The notes: generated by a model from the letters alone, not told the origin. A stretch of 61,575 nucleotides of DNA from an uncultured Eubacteriales bacterium (GCA_900320615.1 ONSX01000001.1:1-61575); one strand, 5' to 3'. Numbered from the stretch's first letter, positions 35,801 through 44,547 are shown. Made by a program: numbers and translations.

Positions 35801-36670
35801 GATGACAAGTCGCCGGTTAACAGCCCGATCTACGACGCGAAGTCGATCGCTGTCTGCGGACACAAGATCGCGACGCCGCATGTCTTCATTCCGGTCTTCC
35901 CGGGCACGAACTGCGAGTACGATTCGACCCGCGCATTCGAGGATGCCGGCGCGACGGTCACGACGAGGGTGTTCCGGAACCTGACAGAGGCGGACATTCG
36001 TGATTCTGTCGATGAATTCGCCAGAGAGATTGCGAAGGCACAGATCATCATGTTCCCGGGCGGCTTCTCGGCAGGCGATGAGCCGGATGGCTCTGCAAAG
36101 TTTTTCGCGACTGCATTCCAGAACGCGAAGATCAAGGAAGAAGTTGAAAAGCTTCTGAATGAGCGCGATGGACTTGCACTTGGCATCTGCAACGGCTTCC
36201 AGGCGCTGATCAAGCTCGGACTTGTTCCGTATGGAAAGATCACAGGCCAGACGGCCGACAGCCCGACGCTGACATTTAATACAATCGGCCGCCATATCAG
36301 CCACATGGTTTACACGAAGGTCGTCACGAACAAGAGCCCGTGGCTCAGAGAGGCACAGCTGGGCGGCGTGTATGTCACACCGGCATCCCATGGCGAGGGC
36401 CGCTTTGTTGCATCCGATGCATGGATTAAGAAGCTCTTTGAGAACGGCCAGGTCGCGACGCAGTACTGCGATCCGGACGGCAATGTCTCTATGGACGAGG
36501 AGTGGAATGTGAACGGCTCCTACAACGCGATCGAGGGTATCACATCGCCAGACGGCAGAGTCCTCGGCAAGATGTGCCATGTCGAAAGACGCGGCGACGG
36601 AGTTGCGATCAACATCTTCGGAGAACAGGACATGAAGGTCTTCAAGTCCGGCGTTGCATACTTCAACTGA
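32900..36670 (+). CDS. purL: Phosphoribosylformylglycinamidine synthase, single-chain form
   Basis: Purine biosynthesis step 4 enzyme of 1256 residues, the large fused form with synthetase and glutaminase. The central ATP-grasp-like halves have YWSDHCRHTTY, NETHNHPTEIEPFGGAATC, GGRTGRDGIGGATGSS and CNDFGAGGVSVAIGELAPG. The C-terminal class I glutaminase (about 990-1256) has VFPGTNCEYD, GGFSAGDE and the nucleophile cysteine in GICNGFQ. It is complete and in frame. Only a weak ribosome site (GCGGGG) is seen. It stands alone, away from other pur genes; apt lies 14 kb downstream. Confidence 0.96.
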   Translation: MVRRVYVEKKPQFAGQAKDLRHEIRHYLNIQGCENVRVFNRYDVENVSDAVYKKACRTVFAEPPVDTVYQEKLPEQENAKIFSVEYLPGQFDQRADSAEQCIRFLDEREDPTVRTATTYMIIGSVTDDDVKKIEADTINPVDSRLADETKPETLKENYEEPDSVETMEGFKDMKNDPLMELYTKLNLAMTFEDFKFIQNYFANEEHRDPTITEIRMLDTYWSDHCRHTTYLTELKNVTFGDGDYRKPIEDTFKQYLADHDELYKGRSDKYVSLMDMALLGAKKLKKEGKLEDQEKSDEINACSIVVPVDVNGREESWLINFKNETHNHPTEIEPFGGAATCLGGAIRDPLSGRTYVYQAMRVTGAADPTRPQSETLPGKLPQKKLCRGAAHGYSSYGNQIGLATGYVKEIYHPNYVAKRMEIGAVIAAAPQKAVIRENSDPGDIIILLGGRTGRDGIGGATGSSKKHTKNSTKTCGAEVQKGNAPTERKLQRLFRRGEVAHLIKKCNDFGAGGVSVAIGELAPGLRVSLDKVPKKYAGLDGTEIAISESQERMAVVVDPKDVDKFLAYAHEENLEATPVAVVTKEPRLVLNWKGKDIVNISRAFLDTNGAHQETDVFVDIPCKADSELNKNPYVTRNVDDSGSIYNSWKSMLADLNVCSQKGLVEMFDSSIGAASVLMPYGGRYQLTETQAMVAKVPVPGGKTNTVTMMSYGYDPYLTTWSPYHGAAWAVTESVQKIAAAGGNTRKIRFTFQEFFRRMSKDPERWSQPFAAMMGSYAAQLGFGLPSIGGKDSMSGTFENIDVPPTLVSFAVDVAKVQDIITPEFKKPGSKIVWIRAKRDQYDLPDYQAILDDDDKLREDIRKGRIISAYVLGRHGICEAVSKMAFGNKLGVKIEHNLDPQDFFSPNYGDFVCEVADGKVGELKSSYTVIGEVTDDATFRYGNMAMSVEDALHSWTMTLEPVYKTKVSDDKSPVNSPIYDAKSIAVCGHKIATPHVFIPVFPGTNCEYDSTRAFEDAGATVTTRVFRNLTEADIRDSVDEFAREIAKAQIIMFPGGFSAGDEPDGSAKFFATAFQNAKIKEEVEKLLNERDGLALGICNGFQALIKLGLVPYGKITGQTADSPTLTFNTIGRHISHMVYTKVVTNKSPWLREAQLGGVYVTPASHGEGRFVASDAWIKKLFENGQVATQYCDPDGNVSMDEEWNVNGSYNAIEGITSPDGRVLGKMCHVERRGDGVAINIFGEQDMKVFKSGVAYFN

Positions 36671-36761
36671 TAGTAAGAGGAAGCTTGCAGCGGACCTGTC
36701 AGCACCGGCGGATGACCGAAACGGGTTCGGTCGTCTCTCCGAATTCAGATCAGAACCAGAT

Positions 36762-36805
36762 AAAGAGAAGGGCATGCAGTCAGAAGCTGCGGCCCTTCTC
36801 TTTTT
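36762..36805 (+). terminator. Intrinsic terminator of purL
   Basis: AGAGAAGGGC (from 36764) pairs with GCCCTTCTCT (36792-36801) around an 18-base loop, followed by TTTT. Confidence 0.85.
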
Positions 36806-36837
36806 ATCCGGTGCTCTGTGACCGGAAATTATACAGC

Positions 36838-36868
36838 AAAAAGGCCTCGGAATAATCCGAAGCCTTTT
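36838..36868 (-). terminator. Intrinsic terminator of tRNA-Met
   Basis: On the minus strand AAGGCTTCGG and CCGAGGCCTT (one G-T pair) close an ATTATT loop and end in a run of T. The plus-strand version also ends in TTTT, so it can work both ways. Confidence 0.82.
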
Positions 36869-36871
36869 ACG

Positions 36872-36945
36872 TAGCGAGAGGGAGATTCGAACTCTCGACA
36901 CCGCGGGTATGAACCGCGTGCTCTAGCCAGCTGAGCTATCTCGCC
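36872..36945 (-). tRNA. tRNA-Met (anticodon CAT), probably the elongator
   Basis: A 74-base cloverleaf on the minus strand. Acceptor GGCGAGA pairs with TCTCGCT (G-T at the first position); D arm GCTCAGCTGGCTAGAGC; anticodon stem CGCGG/CCGCG with loop TTCATAC, CAT at 36911-36909; T arm GAGAGTTCGAATCTC. It lacks the three G-C pairs of initiator tRNA. tRNA-Ile with modified CAT is possible but less similar. CCA is not encoded. Confidence 0.93.
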
Positions 36946-36984
36946 ATCCTTATATCTCGCGGCCGCTCTCGCGACTGCCTAATT

Positions 36985-37013
36985 AGAATACTAAATTGTG
37001 GCAGTTGTGTCAA
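36985..37013 (-). promoter_or_regulatory. Promoter of tRNA-Met
   Basis: On the minus strand TTGACA (37013-37008), 17 bases, TATTCT (36990-36985). Confidence 0.8.
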
Positions 37014-37077
37014 CCATTTTTTGCAATTTTTTTATATTATGTCCCGCGTGAGAAGGAGCGGTTCCGCAATGGCCGGC

Positions 37078-38175
37078 TTACTCCTCCTCAGCTCTGTTCT
37101 CCCGCGCGATCTCAGCTGCGCTCACCGCAACCCCATTCACTGTGACGGTTCCGTCCGCGGGGATGAGGATATAGTCGCGCCCGTCGATCCGGCGGGTCTC
37201 GACCAGCTGCGCCTTGCCGGCGGGGAGCCTGACGAGGGCTGCGTCCGTGCGGACTGTCACATACGGCTCCGCGATGACGTCCATCGCGATCGGCGTATCT
37301 CCGACGGTATCGTCGTACATCTCATCAAAATCCTCCGTGCCGAGTCCTGCGGCGCTCACGATCTTCCGCAGCGTCTCCTTCTCAAGAACGGGGGAGGCAT
37401 CCTCTTCGGCGGCCTTCTCTACGATGTTTTCCGTGATCGCCGCTGCCTTCTCCACTGTGCAGTCCATCTGACCGAGCAGTTCGGAGAAGACCTCCTTCTG
37501 GGCTTTTACACCGACAGGCACATGGCTTCCCTCGAGATGAAACAGGCCGTTGATGAAGTCTTCCTCGTCCGGTGCGGCCGAGTGCACGAGCACTTCATTT
37601 CTGTTCTCGAGTCTTCCGTCAAATGCAGGGTACAGGAAGCTGCTGACGGGATTTCCAATCTGCCATCTCCGGTCGAGCTCTGTGACGCGGTCCTCATCAA
37701 AGCCGAGCGTCGGCTGCGTGAGCTTCGCGGGGGAAATGGCGAAGAGAAGCGCCTGATAGACGAGGTCGCCGTCCTCGAGCTTTCTGCCGTCCTTCGACTT
37801 TGCCGGGACATCGTAGACGATTTTCGTCAGTGTCGCGTAGTATGGGTCTGTGTGCGCATATCCGGCCAGCAGACTGTCGCGGAAGTCGGCGAACTCACTG
37901 ACGGACTGCCCCTTCGTCTCGCGGAGCGAAAGAAGCTCTGCATTCTGCGCCTCAATCTGGATTGGAAATGAATCCCGCCCGAGGTGTGTCGAGAGCGCCT
38001 TCGAAAAGAGCGTCTGATAGCGGAACTGTTCCGCCTCCTCCATGCCGATCAGCTTCTCTGCATTTTCCCAGACAGGAACATTATCTGCATTTACATAGAC
38101 TCCGTAAATCCAGTCGACGACGGTGTCCTTTGATTTTACAACCTTGCGGATTTCTTTCAGATCACTTTTATCCAC
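37078..38175 (-). CDS. DUF4317 family protein
   Basis: Cytoplasmic protein of 365 residues with no membrane segment. The start MDKSDLKEIRKVVKSKDTVV and following GVYVNADN match the DUF4317 family, which is widespread in clostridia and has no known function. A GTG start at 38175 sits seven bases after AAGGAGG. The C-terminal third (about 270-365) is richer in acidic residues and alanine. A long open frame on the other strand (37021-37971) is its shadow. No neighbour gives a clue. Confidence 0.85.
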   Translation of the reverse strand: MDKSDLKEIRKVVKSKDTVVDWIYGVYVNADNVPVWENAEKLIGMEEAEQFRYQTLFSKALSTHLGRDSFPIQIEAQNAELLSLRETKGQSVSEFADFRDSLLAGYAHTDPYYATLTKIVYDVPAKSKDGRKLEDGDLVYQALLFAISPAKLTQPTLGFDEDRVTELDRRWQIGNPVSSFLYPAFDGRLENRNEVLVHSAAPDEEDFINGLFHLEGSHVPVGVKAQKEVFSELLGQMDCTVEKAAAITENIVEKAAEEDASPVLEKETLRKIVSAAGLGTEDFDEMYDDTVGDTPIAMDVIAEPYVTVRTDAALVRLPAGKAQLVETRRIDGRDYILIPADGTVTVNGVAVSAAEIARENRAEEE

Positions 38176-38523
38176 GGTCTTACCTCCTTGCGTGTCCTCT
38201 ACACTTTATCTGAAATATCGATGAAATTCAACCTGGAGTTATTCCACTCGGGGATGGTTTATGGTACATCGTTACATGACAATCCGCAGGAGATCCGGAA
38301 TGATTTCAGGTTCCTGGCGATGACTTTCCAGCGTTGATGTGCTAAAATTCTAATAGCGATCAGTATCCCCGGAGAAGCTGCTCTGTCCGTTTGAAATGAG
38401 GAACGTGAAGTGTTCTGAGCCGGGGCAGACAGACTGACAGTTGAAAACGTTTTATCTGCGGACGGAGTAAGGATGGGAAGCCGGTTTTCAGGGAGGGAAA
38501 CCGGCATGTTGAGGGAGTTTATT

Positions 38524-39423
38524 ATGTATGATTTCATTGAAAAAGTGCAGGAAGACGAATCCAGTGGTACCCTGGATATCCCGTCATTCATCAGAAAGCT
38601 GATGGCATATGCGACACCCCAGGTCGAACAGAAGCATCTCCATCTGCGCTACAGAACGGAGAATGTATCGTCTCCGAGGATCGAGGTTGATGAGAAGAAG
38701 CTGAAGAAGCTGTTTGAGCGCCTGCTGGATCGGGCGATTGTGTCGACTCCACCCGGAGGGGATGTCATTTTTAGTGTGTCGGAGCTGTCGCGCAGCGGCC
38801 AGAATATGACGCTGGAGTTCTACGTACAGGACAACGGAATCGGCATGTCTCCGGATGAGGTGGAGCGCGCCACGTCCGAGGAACAGCCGCTGGTGAATGT
38901 ACTGAACGGGCGCATCAGCTTTGAGAGCCGGAGAAACATGGGCACGGTCGCACATATTGTTCTGACGGTCAAAGCGGTTGAGACAAAGGCAGATCAGCCG
39001 GTGCCGAATGTGAGCCGCGATGTCTATAATTTCAAGGGCAAGCGGGTTCTTCTTGTCGAGGACCATCCGCTCAACCTTGAGATCGCGAAAAACATGCTGG
39101 AGCATGTCGGATTCGTGGTCGATACGGCAGTTGACGGCCAGCAGGCTGTAGATCAGTTTAGCGAGGAGGGAGATTCCCTGGACCTGATTCTGATGGACAT
39201 CAGGATGCCCGTCAAGGACGGTGTGGAGGCGACGCAGGAGATCCGGTCTCTGGAAAGGGGAACGGGGAAGAACATTCCGATTATTGCGCTCACGGCGAGC
39301 GCGTATGAGGGCGATGTAAATCGTGCGCGTGAGGCGGGAATGAACGATTCGATTCTGAAGCCGATTGATCCGTCCAAGATGTACAATGTGATTTCCGAGT
39401 ACCTGTATACGAAGAAGGAGTGA
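38524..39423 (+). CDS. Histidine-kinase-like ATPase fragment fused to a receiver domain
   Basis: Soluble protein of about 299 residues. Residues about 1-150 resemble a HATPase_c domain (G1 box DNGIGMS; end MGTVAHIVLTV) with no HisKA helix or phospho-histidine in front. The N-box, usually NLLxNAxKF, reads RLLDRAIVS, so both asparagines are replaced by Arg and ATP binding is doubtful. Residues about 178-299 form a complete receiver: VEDHPLN, LILMDIRMP (phospho-Asp), ALTASA and ILKPID. It may be a response element fed by another kinase. ATG 38524 follows AGGGAG by six bases; starts at 38473 and 38506 are possible. Confidence 0.75.
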   Translation: MYDFIEKVQEDESSGTLDIPSFIRKLMAYATPQVEQKHLHLRYRTENVSSPRIEVDEKKLKKLFERLLDRAIVSTPPGGDVIFSVSELSRSGQNMTLEFYVQDNGIGMSPDEVERATSEEQPLVNVLNGRISFESRRNMGTVAHIVLTVKAVETKADQPVPNVSRDVYNFKGKRVLLVEDHPLNLEIAKNMLEHVGFVVDTAVDGQQAVDQFSEEGDSLDLILMDIRMPVKDGVEATQEIRSLERGTGKNIPIIALTASAYEGDVNRAREAGMNDSILKPIDPSKMYNVISEYLYTKKE

Positions 39424-39468
39424 AGGACACCGCGCACTGTGCGCCGGAAGAAAATGCGAAGCATGCGG

Positions 39469-39502
39469 AAGGCTGTCTGGCAGAAATGCCGACAGCCTTT
39501 TT
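39469..39502 (+). terminator. Intrinsic terminator of the ATPase-receiver gene
   Basis: AAGGCTGTC (39469-39477) pairs with GACAGCCTT (39491-39499), then TTTT overlapping the stem end. Confidence 0.82.
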
Positions 39503-39589
39503 CACACACGGAAGCATCAGATAGAGCAATGTACCAGCTTTGGCAAGGCGGGGGTGCAGACATAGCAGGACGTCTGGAAGCGCATGCTG

Positions 39590-40219
39590 TCAGCGGATAC
39601 CGGGAAGATTCAGGATGTCGAGCGGAGCTTTGATCTTATAGTCTGGTTCCGAGACGAAGCCGAAGCCGTATGAGGCGAAAATAAACGGCAGACCTGCCTC
39701 CTTTGTGGCGGTGAAGTCCCCCAGGGTATCGCCGACATAGGCCGGATCCTTAAGGCCGAGGCGATCCGCGAGAATCCGGATATTGCGGGCCTTGGCAAAG
39801 CCGGTGTCGCCCGGGCAGAGGTGGCCGGCAACAAGCGGCGCAAGTCCTGTGTCCTTGAGAAGCACCTCGATGTAGCCTGCCTGACAGTTGCTGACGATGC
39901 CGACGGGAATGCCTCGCCGTTTGAGCTCTGCGAAGAGCCTGGCGACGCCGTCATAGAGCGGCGGCCTGTCCGTGAGCAGATCGGTATTTTCGCGCTCGCA
40001 GCAATCGCGGAGGATATCAATGGCTTTCTTCTCCGGGATCTTTGGAAAGAGGGAGATGGCGATGGCGTCCATCGTCTTGCCGAATTCCTTTGTGAGACGC
40101 TCCGCCGTGATGAAGCCGGCGTCCATGCCATGCGCCTTCATTGTGCGCCTCCAGGAACGCGCGACCTGCGGCGTTGAGTTCCAGAGCGTTCCGTCTACAT
40201 CGAAAAGCAGAGAATCCAT
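39590..40219 (-). CDS. HAD-family phosphatase
   Basis: HAD hydrolase of 209 residues: LLFDVDGTLWNS (Asp7, Asp9), GIVSNCQAGYIE, and YVGDTLGDFTATKEAG, with a helical PGP-type cap. Substrate unknown. GGGAGG precedes the ATG at 40219. It is divergent from mutY with 41 bases between the two starts, so their promoters must overlap. Confidence 0.87.
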   Translation of the reverse strand: MDSLLFDVDGTLWNSTPQVARSWRRTMKAHGMDAGFITAERLTKEFGKTMDAIAISLFPKIPEKKAIDILRDCCERENTDLLTDRPPLYDGVARLFAELKRRGIPVGIVSNCQAGYIEVLLKDTGLAPLVAGHLCPGDTGFAKARNIRILADRLGLKDPAYVGDTLGDFTATKEAGLPFIFASYGFGFVSEPDYKIKAPLDILNLPGIR

Positions 40220-40260
40220 AGTGCCTCCCTTATCTTATATTTATGACTGGAGTATAGCAG

Positions 40261-41427
40261 ATGGAAAACGATTTTGTAAAGCCGCTCACTGTATGGTATA
40301 ATCTGGGCCATAGAGACCTCCCGTGGCGGCACACAAGGGATCCCTACAAGATCTGGGTATCTGAAATTATGCTGCAGCAGACCCGCGTGGAAGCTGTCAG
40401 GACTTATTACGCGAGGTTTCTGGAAGCGCTGCCGGATGTCCGCGCTCTCGCGGCGTGTCCGGATGTAAGACTTCTGAAGCTCTGGGAAGGGCTCGGCTAC
40501 TACAGCCGCGTAAGAAATATGAAGAAGGCGGCTCAGATTATCGTCAGTGACTTTGACGGGAAGTTCCCCGCGGATGCAGGAGAACTCCGGAGACTTCCGG
40601 GCATCGGTGCGTATACGGCCGGGGCGGTGGCATCCATCGCGTTCGGACTCGCGGAACCGGCTGTCGACGGCAACGTCATGCGCGTCTATGCCCGCCTTGC
40701 GGCGGATGAGAGCAATATCCTGTCACAGAAAATGAAGCGGAGCGTCACGGAGGAGCTCCGGGGCGTTCTTGCCTCATCCTTCGGACAGCCCGGTCGCCCC
40801 GGCGTATATCCCGGGGACAGAGATGCACCGACGGAGACCGGGGCCTTCAATCAGGCCCTGTTTGAGCTTGGTGCGACTGTGTGTACGCCAAAGGATCCGC
40901 AGTGTCCGGATTGTCCCGTGCGGCTGTGGTGCCGTGCATTTTCCGAGGGGAGGACGGAGACGCTTCCGGTGCGCCTTGCCCCGGAAAAGCACCGGGAGGA
41001 GGATCGGACCGTGCTTCTTATCGAGGATGGCGGACGAACGGCTGTCCGAAGGAGACCGGATGGAGGGCTTCTCGGCGGCCTCTACGAATTTCCGAACCTT
41101 CCGGGAATTGTCGGAGAGGAGGACGCGCTCGCCTATGTGCGGCGAAGCGGCTATGAGGCGCTCAGAATCCGGAAGCTGCCGGAGGCAAAGCATGTATTTT
41201 CCCATGTGACATGGCGTATGACAGGGTACTGCATAATGATTGCGCCGGAAACTGAAAACGGAGGACAGAACGGATGGATCTTCGCGGATCGGGCGGAGCT
41301 GAAAGACGTCTATCCGATACCAGCGGCATTCGCCGCGTACGCAAACCTGCTGGGCATCCTGGTAGGCAAAAAAGGAAAGGAACGAGGAACCGATGAAGAT
41401 TCTGACAGTCGCAATTCCATGCTATAA
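40261..41427 (+). CDS. mutY: A/G-specific adenine glycosylase
   Basis: Base-excision enzyme of 388 residues that removes adenine opposite 8-oxoguanine. Catalytic Glu35 in WVSEIMLQQTRV, helix-hairpin-helix LPGIGAYTAGAVASIAFG, Asp in VDGNVMRVYAR, and the [4Fe-4S] cysteines spaced C-x6-C-x2-C-x5-C (CTPKDPQCPDCPVRLWC). The C-terminal NUDIX-like domain that reads 8-oxoG is present (about 245-365). A Pro/Gly-rich insertion (40776-40837) precedes the cluster. The gene overlaps the start of the glycosyltransferase gene by 35 bases, giving a charged tail. Confidence 0.94.
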   Translation: MENDFVKPLTVWYNLGHRDLPWRHTRDPYKIWVSEIMLQQTRVEAVRTYYARFLEALPDVRALAACPDVRLLKLWEGLGYYSRVRNMKKAAQIIVSDFDGKFPADAGELRRLPGIGAYTAGAVASIAFGLAEPAVDGNVMRVYARLAADESNILSQKMKRSVTEELRGVLASSFGQPGRPGVYPGDRDAPTETGAFNQALFELGATVCTPKDPQCPDCPVRLWCRAFSEGRTETLPVRLAPEKHREEDRTVLLIEDGGRTAVRRRPDGGLLGGLYEFPNLPGIVGEEDALAYVRRSGYEALRIRKLPEAKHVFSHVTWRMTGYCIMIAPETENGGQNGWIFADRAELKDVYPIPAAFAAYANLLGILVGKKGKERGTDEDSDSRNSML

Positions 41428-42412
41428 TTCCGAGGCTTACATGAGAAAGGCAATCGACCATGCGATGGTCGGCGGCGATGATGTAGAAGTTCTGATTATC
41501 GACGACGGCTCAAAGGACGGGACGCTCAAGATCGCAAGAGAGTACGAGAAGCGCTTTCCGACGATCTGCCGCGCCATTCATCAGGAGAACAAGGGCCACG
41601 GCGGGGCTGTCAACACAGGCATTGCCGAGGCAAAGGGCGTGTACTTCAAGGTCTGCGACAGCGACGATTGGCTCGACTATGATTCCTACATGACAGTCCT
41701 CGATGCGCTCCGGGCATGTATTGCGGGCCCGACGACCCTCGACTGTCTCTTCTCGAATTACATTTACGAGAAGCAGGGCGCAAAGCGAAAACACGGCATG
41801 CGCTATGTGGGTACATTCCCGGAGAACAGGATCTTCACATGGAATGACATCATAAGGCCGCTCAATACGCACCGCTATGTCCTCATGCATTCGATCATCT
41901 ACAGGACGCAGCTTCTCCGCGACTGCGGGCTTGAGCTGCCGGAGCATACCTTCTATGTGGACAATATTTACGCGTTCACGCCGATGATGTATGTGAAGAC
42001 GATGTACTACTGCAATGTTCCGCTTTACCGCTACTTCATCGGTCGAAGCGACCAGTCCGTCAATGAGAAGGTCATGGTCGGCCGGATGGACCAGCAGATC
42101 CGCGTGACAAAGATCATGATTGACAGCTACCGGCCTGAACTTGTGAAGAACAAGAACATGGCTTCCTACCTGATCCACGACATGGGGATCATCATGAGCG
42201 TCACGTCGATTCTCCTGCTCCGGATCGGGACGGATGCGGCGCTTGAGCAGAAGAAGGAGATCTGGAACTATCTGAAGAAGAAGGACCTTGTGATGTACCT
42301 CCGGATCCGCCACAGCGTGCTCGGCCGTGCGCTCAATATCCCGACGAAGGCCGGACGGGACATCGCGGTCAAGGGATATCAGCTCGTTCAGAAATACTAC
42401 GGATTCAACTGA
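41393..42412 (+). CDS. Family 2 glycosyltransferase
   Basis: GT-A fold transferase of 339 residues: ILTVAIPCYNSEAYMRKAID, VEVLIIDDGSKDGT and the metal-binding motif VCDSDDWLDYDS, with acceptor-side residues after 150. No membrane helix. It likely adds a sugar to a surface glycan or lipid; donor and acceptor unknown. AAAGGAAC and GAGGAACC lie before the ATG within the end of mutY. Confidence 0.88.
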   Translation: MKILTVAIPCYNSEAYMRKAIDHAMVGGDDVEVLIIDDGSKDGTLKIAREYEKRFPTICRAIHQENKGHGGAVNTGIAEAKGVYFKVCDSDDWLDYDSYMTVLDALRACIAGPTTLDCLFSNYIYEKQGAKRKHGMRYVGTFPENRIFTWNDIIRPLNTHRYVLMHSIIYRTQLLRDCGLELPEHTFYVDNIYAFTPMMYVKTMYYCNVPLYRYFIGRSDQSVNEKVMVGRMDQQIRVTKIMIDSYRPELVKNKNMASYLIHDMGIIMSVTSILLLRIGTDAALEQKKEIWNYLKKKDLVMYLRIRHSVLGRALNIPTKAGRDIAVKGYQLVQKYYGFN

Positions 42413-42415
42413 GCT

Positions 42416-43042
42416 ATGATCGATGAGAAATACAGGCGCTTCGCGTCTGATATTACAGATTTTATGTTTATCGGAGACGATCCCTGCCCGTCTGATGTGA
42501 TCTTTGTCCCGGGAAATGACAAGCCTCAGATGGCGGAAAAAGCTGCGGAGCTCTACCGGGACGGCTTCGCAAAGTACGTGCTTCCATCCGGCCGCTGGTA
42601 CATCGGCCTCGGCTATTTTCCGGGTCCGGCCACTTGTGGCAGCCTCTACAGCGGCCCTTACAAGACCGAGTGGGAGTTTCTCCGGGACGTTCTCGTGAAG
42701 AACGGTGTCCCGGAGGAGGCGATTCTCCGTGAGGACCGCGCGACGTTTACCTATGAAAATGCAATTAACTGCCGGGCCGTCACGGACAAGGCGGGGATTG
42801 ACGTGAGAAGGGCGATTCTCGTGACCAATACCATCCACGCCAGAAGGAGCCGGATGTATTTCCGGCTTCTTTATCCGGACACCGAGTTTATCAGCTGCCC
42901 GGTCGCGGCGACCGGCATTACCCGGGACAACTGGCTCGATAAGCCGGAACGAGTGGAGGCCGTCATCAGCGAGTTTGAGCGCTGCGGCGGACAGTTTATG
43001 GATATTTTGAAGGAGATGGCCGGTGAGGATGAGTCGATATGA
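42416..43042 (+). CDS. YdcF/DUF218 family protein
   Basis: Protein of 208 residues with the DUF218 fold: SDVIFVPGNDKPQMAEKAAELY, GYAKYVLPSG-type segment (FAKYVLPSGRW), TYENAINCRAV and VTNTIHARRSRMYF. No membrane segment, unlike longer YdcF-type proteins. Relatives are linked to SAM binding or envelope assembly, with no firm role. It starts three bases after the glycosyltransferase stop and overlaps the next gene by four bases (ATGA). Confidence 0.85.
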   Translation: MIDEKYRRFASDITDFMFIGDDPCPSDVIFVPGNDKPQMAEKAAELYRDGFAKYVLPSGRWYIGLGYFPGPATCGSLYSGPYKTEWEFLRDVLVKNGVPEEAILREDRATFTYENAINCRAVTDKAGIDVRRAILVTNTIHARRSRMYFRLLYPDTEFISCPVAATGITRDNWLDKPERVEAVISEFERCGGQFMDILKEMAGEDESI

Positions 43043-44298
43043 AATATGCTCTTGATTTTGTGATTCTGGCTGCGCTGATTGCGCTGTCCGCATTTTTTTC
43101 GTCCGCAGAGACCGCGCTGACGATGGTCAGAAAGACCTCGATCAGGGCGCGGGCCGCTGAGGGAAATAAACGGGCTGAGACGACAATGAAGATCCTTGAT
43201 CAGAGATCGAAGATGCTGACCGCAATTCTTGTCGGCAACAATGTCGTGAACCTCTCCGCGTCTTCTCTGTCGACCGCGTTCGCGATGCGTCTCTTCGGCA
43301 ATGCGGCAATCGGCGTCGCGACGGGAATACTGACGGTTGTCATTATCCTCTTTGGCGAGATCACACCGAAAAATGCGGCCTCCGTCCGGGCGGAGGAGCT
43401 CTCTCTCAGAGACGCGCCGGTCATTCACGCGATTATGGTCGTGCTGACGCCTGTCATCTTCGTGCTGGATCACGTGTCGAGAGGAATCGAGCGGGTGATG
43501 GGCATTGATCCGGACGCGAAGCCGTCCATGACAGAGACGGAGCTAAGAGCCCTCGTCGATGTATCAGAGGAGGACGGCGTCATCGAAAATGACGAGAAGA
43601 AGATGATCAACAACGTGGTTGATCTCTCGGACACGCTTGCGAGAGAAATCATGATTCCGCGAATCGATATGACCTCCGTGCCCGTCGAGTCCACCTTTGA
43701 TGAGTTGATTGAGACCTTCCGCGTCCACCGCTTCACGCGCGTGCCGGTCTACGAGGGCACGACGGATCACGTGGTGGGGATTCTCAATATGAAGGATCTG
43801 CTGATTACGAGCAGGGAGGGCTTTTCGCTCGAAAAGATCATGCGGGAGCCGTATTACACCTATGAGGCGAAGAATATTTCCGATCTGCTCGATGAGATGC
43901 GGCTGAACTCTCTGTCGATTGTCATCGTCCTCGATGAGTACGGTGCGGCCTCCGGTATGATCACTATGGAGGATGTTCTCGAGGAGATCGTCGGCGATAT
44001 GCACGACGAGTACAAGGGGCGCGATATCGAGGAGATCACGGTCATTGAGCCGGGCAGGGAGTACTCCTGCCTTGGGTCCGTCGATATTGACGATCTGAAC
44101 AAGGCGATCGGCACGAAACTCGAGTCGGAGGACTACGATACAGTAGGTGGGTATATCATCGAGCACTCCGAGGACCGTCTCCCGAAGGTCGGCGAATACA
44201 TCGTGACGAAGGACGGCGCGAAGATGATCGTCGAGGCTGTCAAGAAAAACAGGATTCTGCGGGTTCATATCTACCTGCCTGAACAGGAGAAGGACTGA
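43039..44298 (+). CDS. CNNM/CorC-HlyC family membrane protein
   Basis: Protein of 419 residues. The N-terminal DUF21 domain has about four hydrophobic segments (1-170) with SSAETALTMV and FGEITPKNAA. Two CBS domains follow (about 205-325; PRIDMTSVPVEST, VVGILNMKDLL, LSIVIVLDEYGAASGMITMEDVLEEIVGDM) and a C-terminal CorC_HlyC domain. It is probably involved in magnesium or cobalt efflux; the old name is hemolysin. It is coupled to the YdcF gene. Confidence 0.92.
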   Translation: MKYALDFVILAALIALSAFFSSAETALTMVRKTSIRARAAEGNKRAETTMKILDQRSKMLTAILVGNNVVNLSASSLSTAFAMRLFGNAAIGVATGILTVVIILFGEITPKNAASVRAEELSLRDAPVIHAIMVVLTPVIFVLDHVSRGIERVMGIDPDAKPSMTETELRALVDVSEEDGVIENDEKKMINNVVDLSDTLAREIMIPRIDMTSVPVESTFDELIETFRVHRFTRVPVYEGTTDHVVGILNMKDLLITSREGFSLEKIMREPYYTYEAKNISDLLDEMRLNSLSIVIVLDEYGAASGMITMEDVLEEIVGDMHDEYKGRDIEEITVIEPGREYSCLGSVDIDDLNKAIGTKLESEDYDTVGGYIIEHSEDRLPKVGEYIVTKDGAKMIVEAVKKNRILRVHIYLPEQEKD

Positions 44299-44336
44299 GC
44301 GAAAACTTTCGCGGCCGCCGCAGAACCGATTCTGTC

Positions 44337-44365
44337 TTGTGCGGAAAAAGGCACTATGATATAAT
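44337..44365 (+). promoter_or_regulatory. Promoter of the SCIFF operon
   Basis: TTGTGC at 44337-44342, 17 bases, TATAAT at 44360-44365, 38 bases before the precursor start. Confidence 0.75.
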
Positions 44366-44403
44366 GTCATCTATACATGAGCTTTCATAAGGAGGATCTT
44401 ATC

Positions 44404-44547
44404 ATGAAGCATATTGTTACTCTGAACACAAAGAACCTTCAGAACACACTTAAGAAGGGTGGCTGCGGCGAGTGCCAGACATCCTGCCAGTCCGCATGCA
44501 AGACATCCTGCACTGTTGGTAATCAGGAGTGCGAGAACAAGCGCTGA
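44404..44547 (+). CDS. scfA: SCIFF ranthipeptide precursor (six cysteines in forty-five residues)
   Basis: A 47-residue peptide that begins MKHIVTLNTKNLQ and carries six cysteines at 21, 24, 28, 32, 36 and 43, the pattern that defines the SCIFF family. The first 18 residues are the leader recognised by the maturase; the cysteine-rich core becomes thioether-linked. AAGGAGG sits before the ATG at 44404. The maturase gene follows directly. The peptide is near universal in Clostridia and its biological role is unknown. Confidence 0.96.
   Translation: MKHIVTLNTKNLQNTLKKGGCGECQTSCQSACKTSCTVGNQECENKR

Noticed and set aside
37021..37971. A 316-codon plus-strand frame
   Set aside because: Shadow of the DUF4317 gene on the other strand, which has a good ribosome site and family match.
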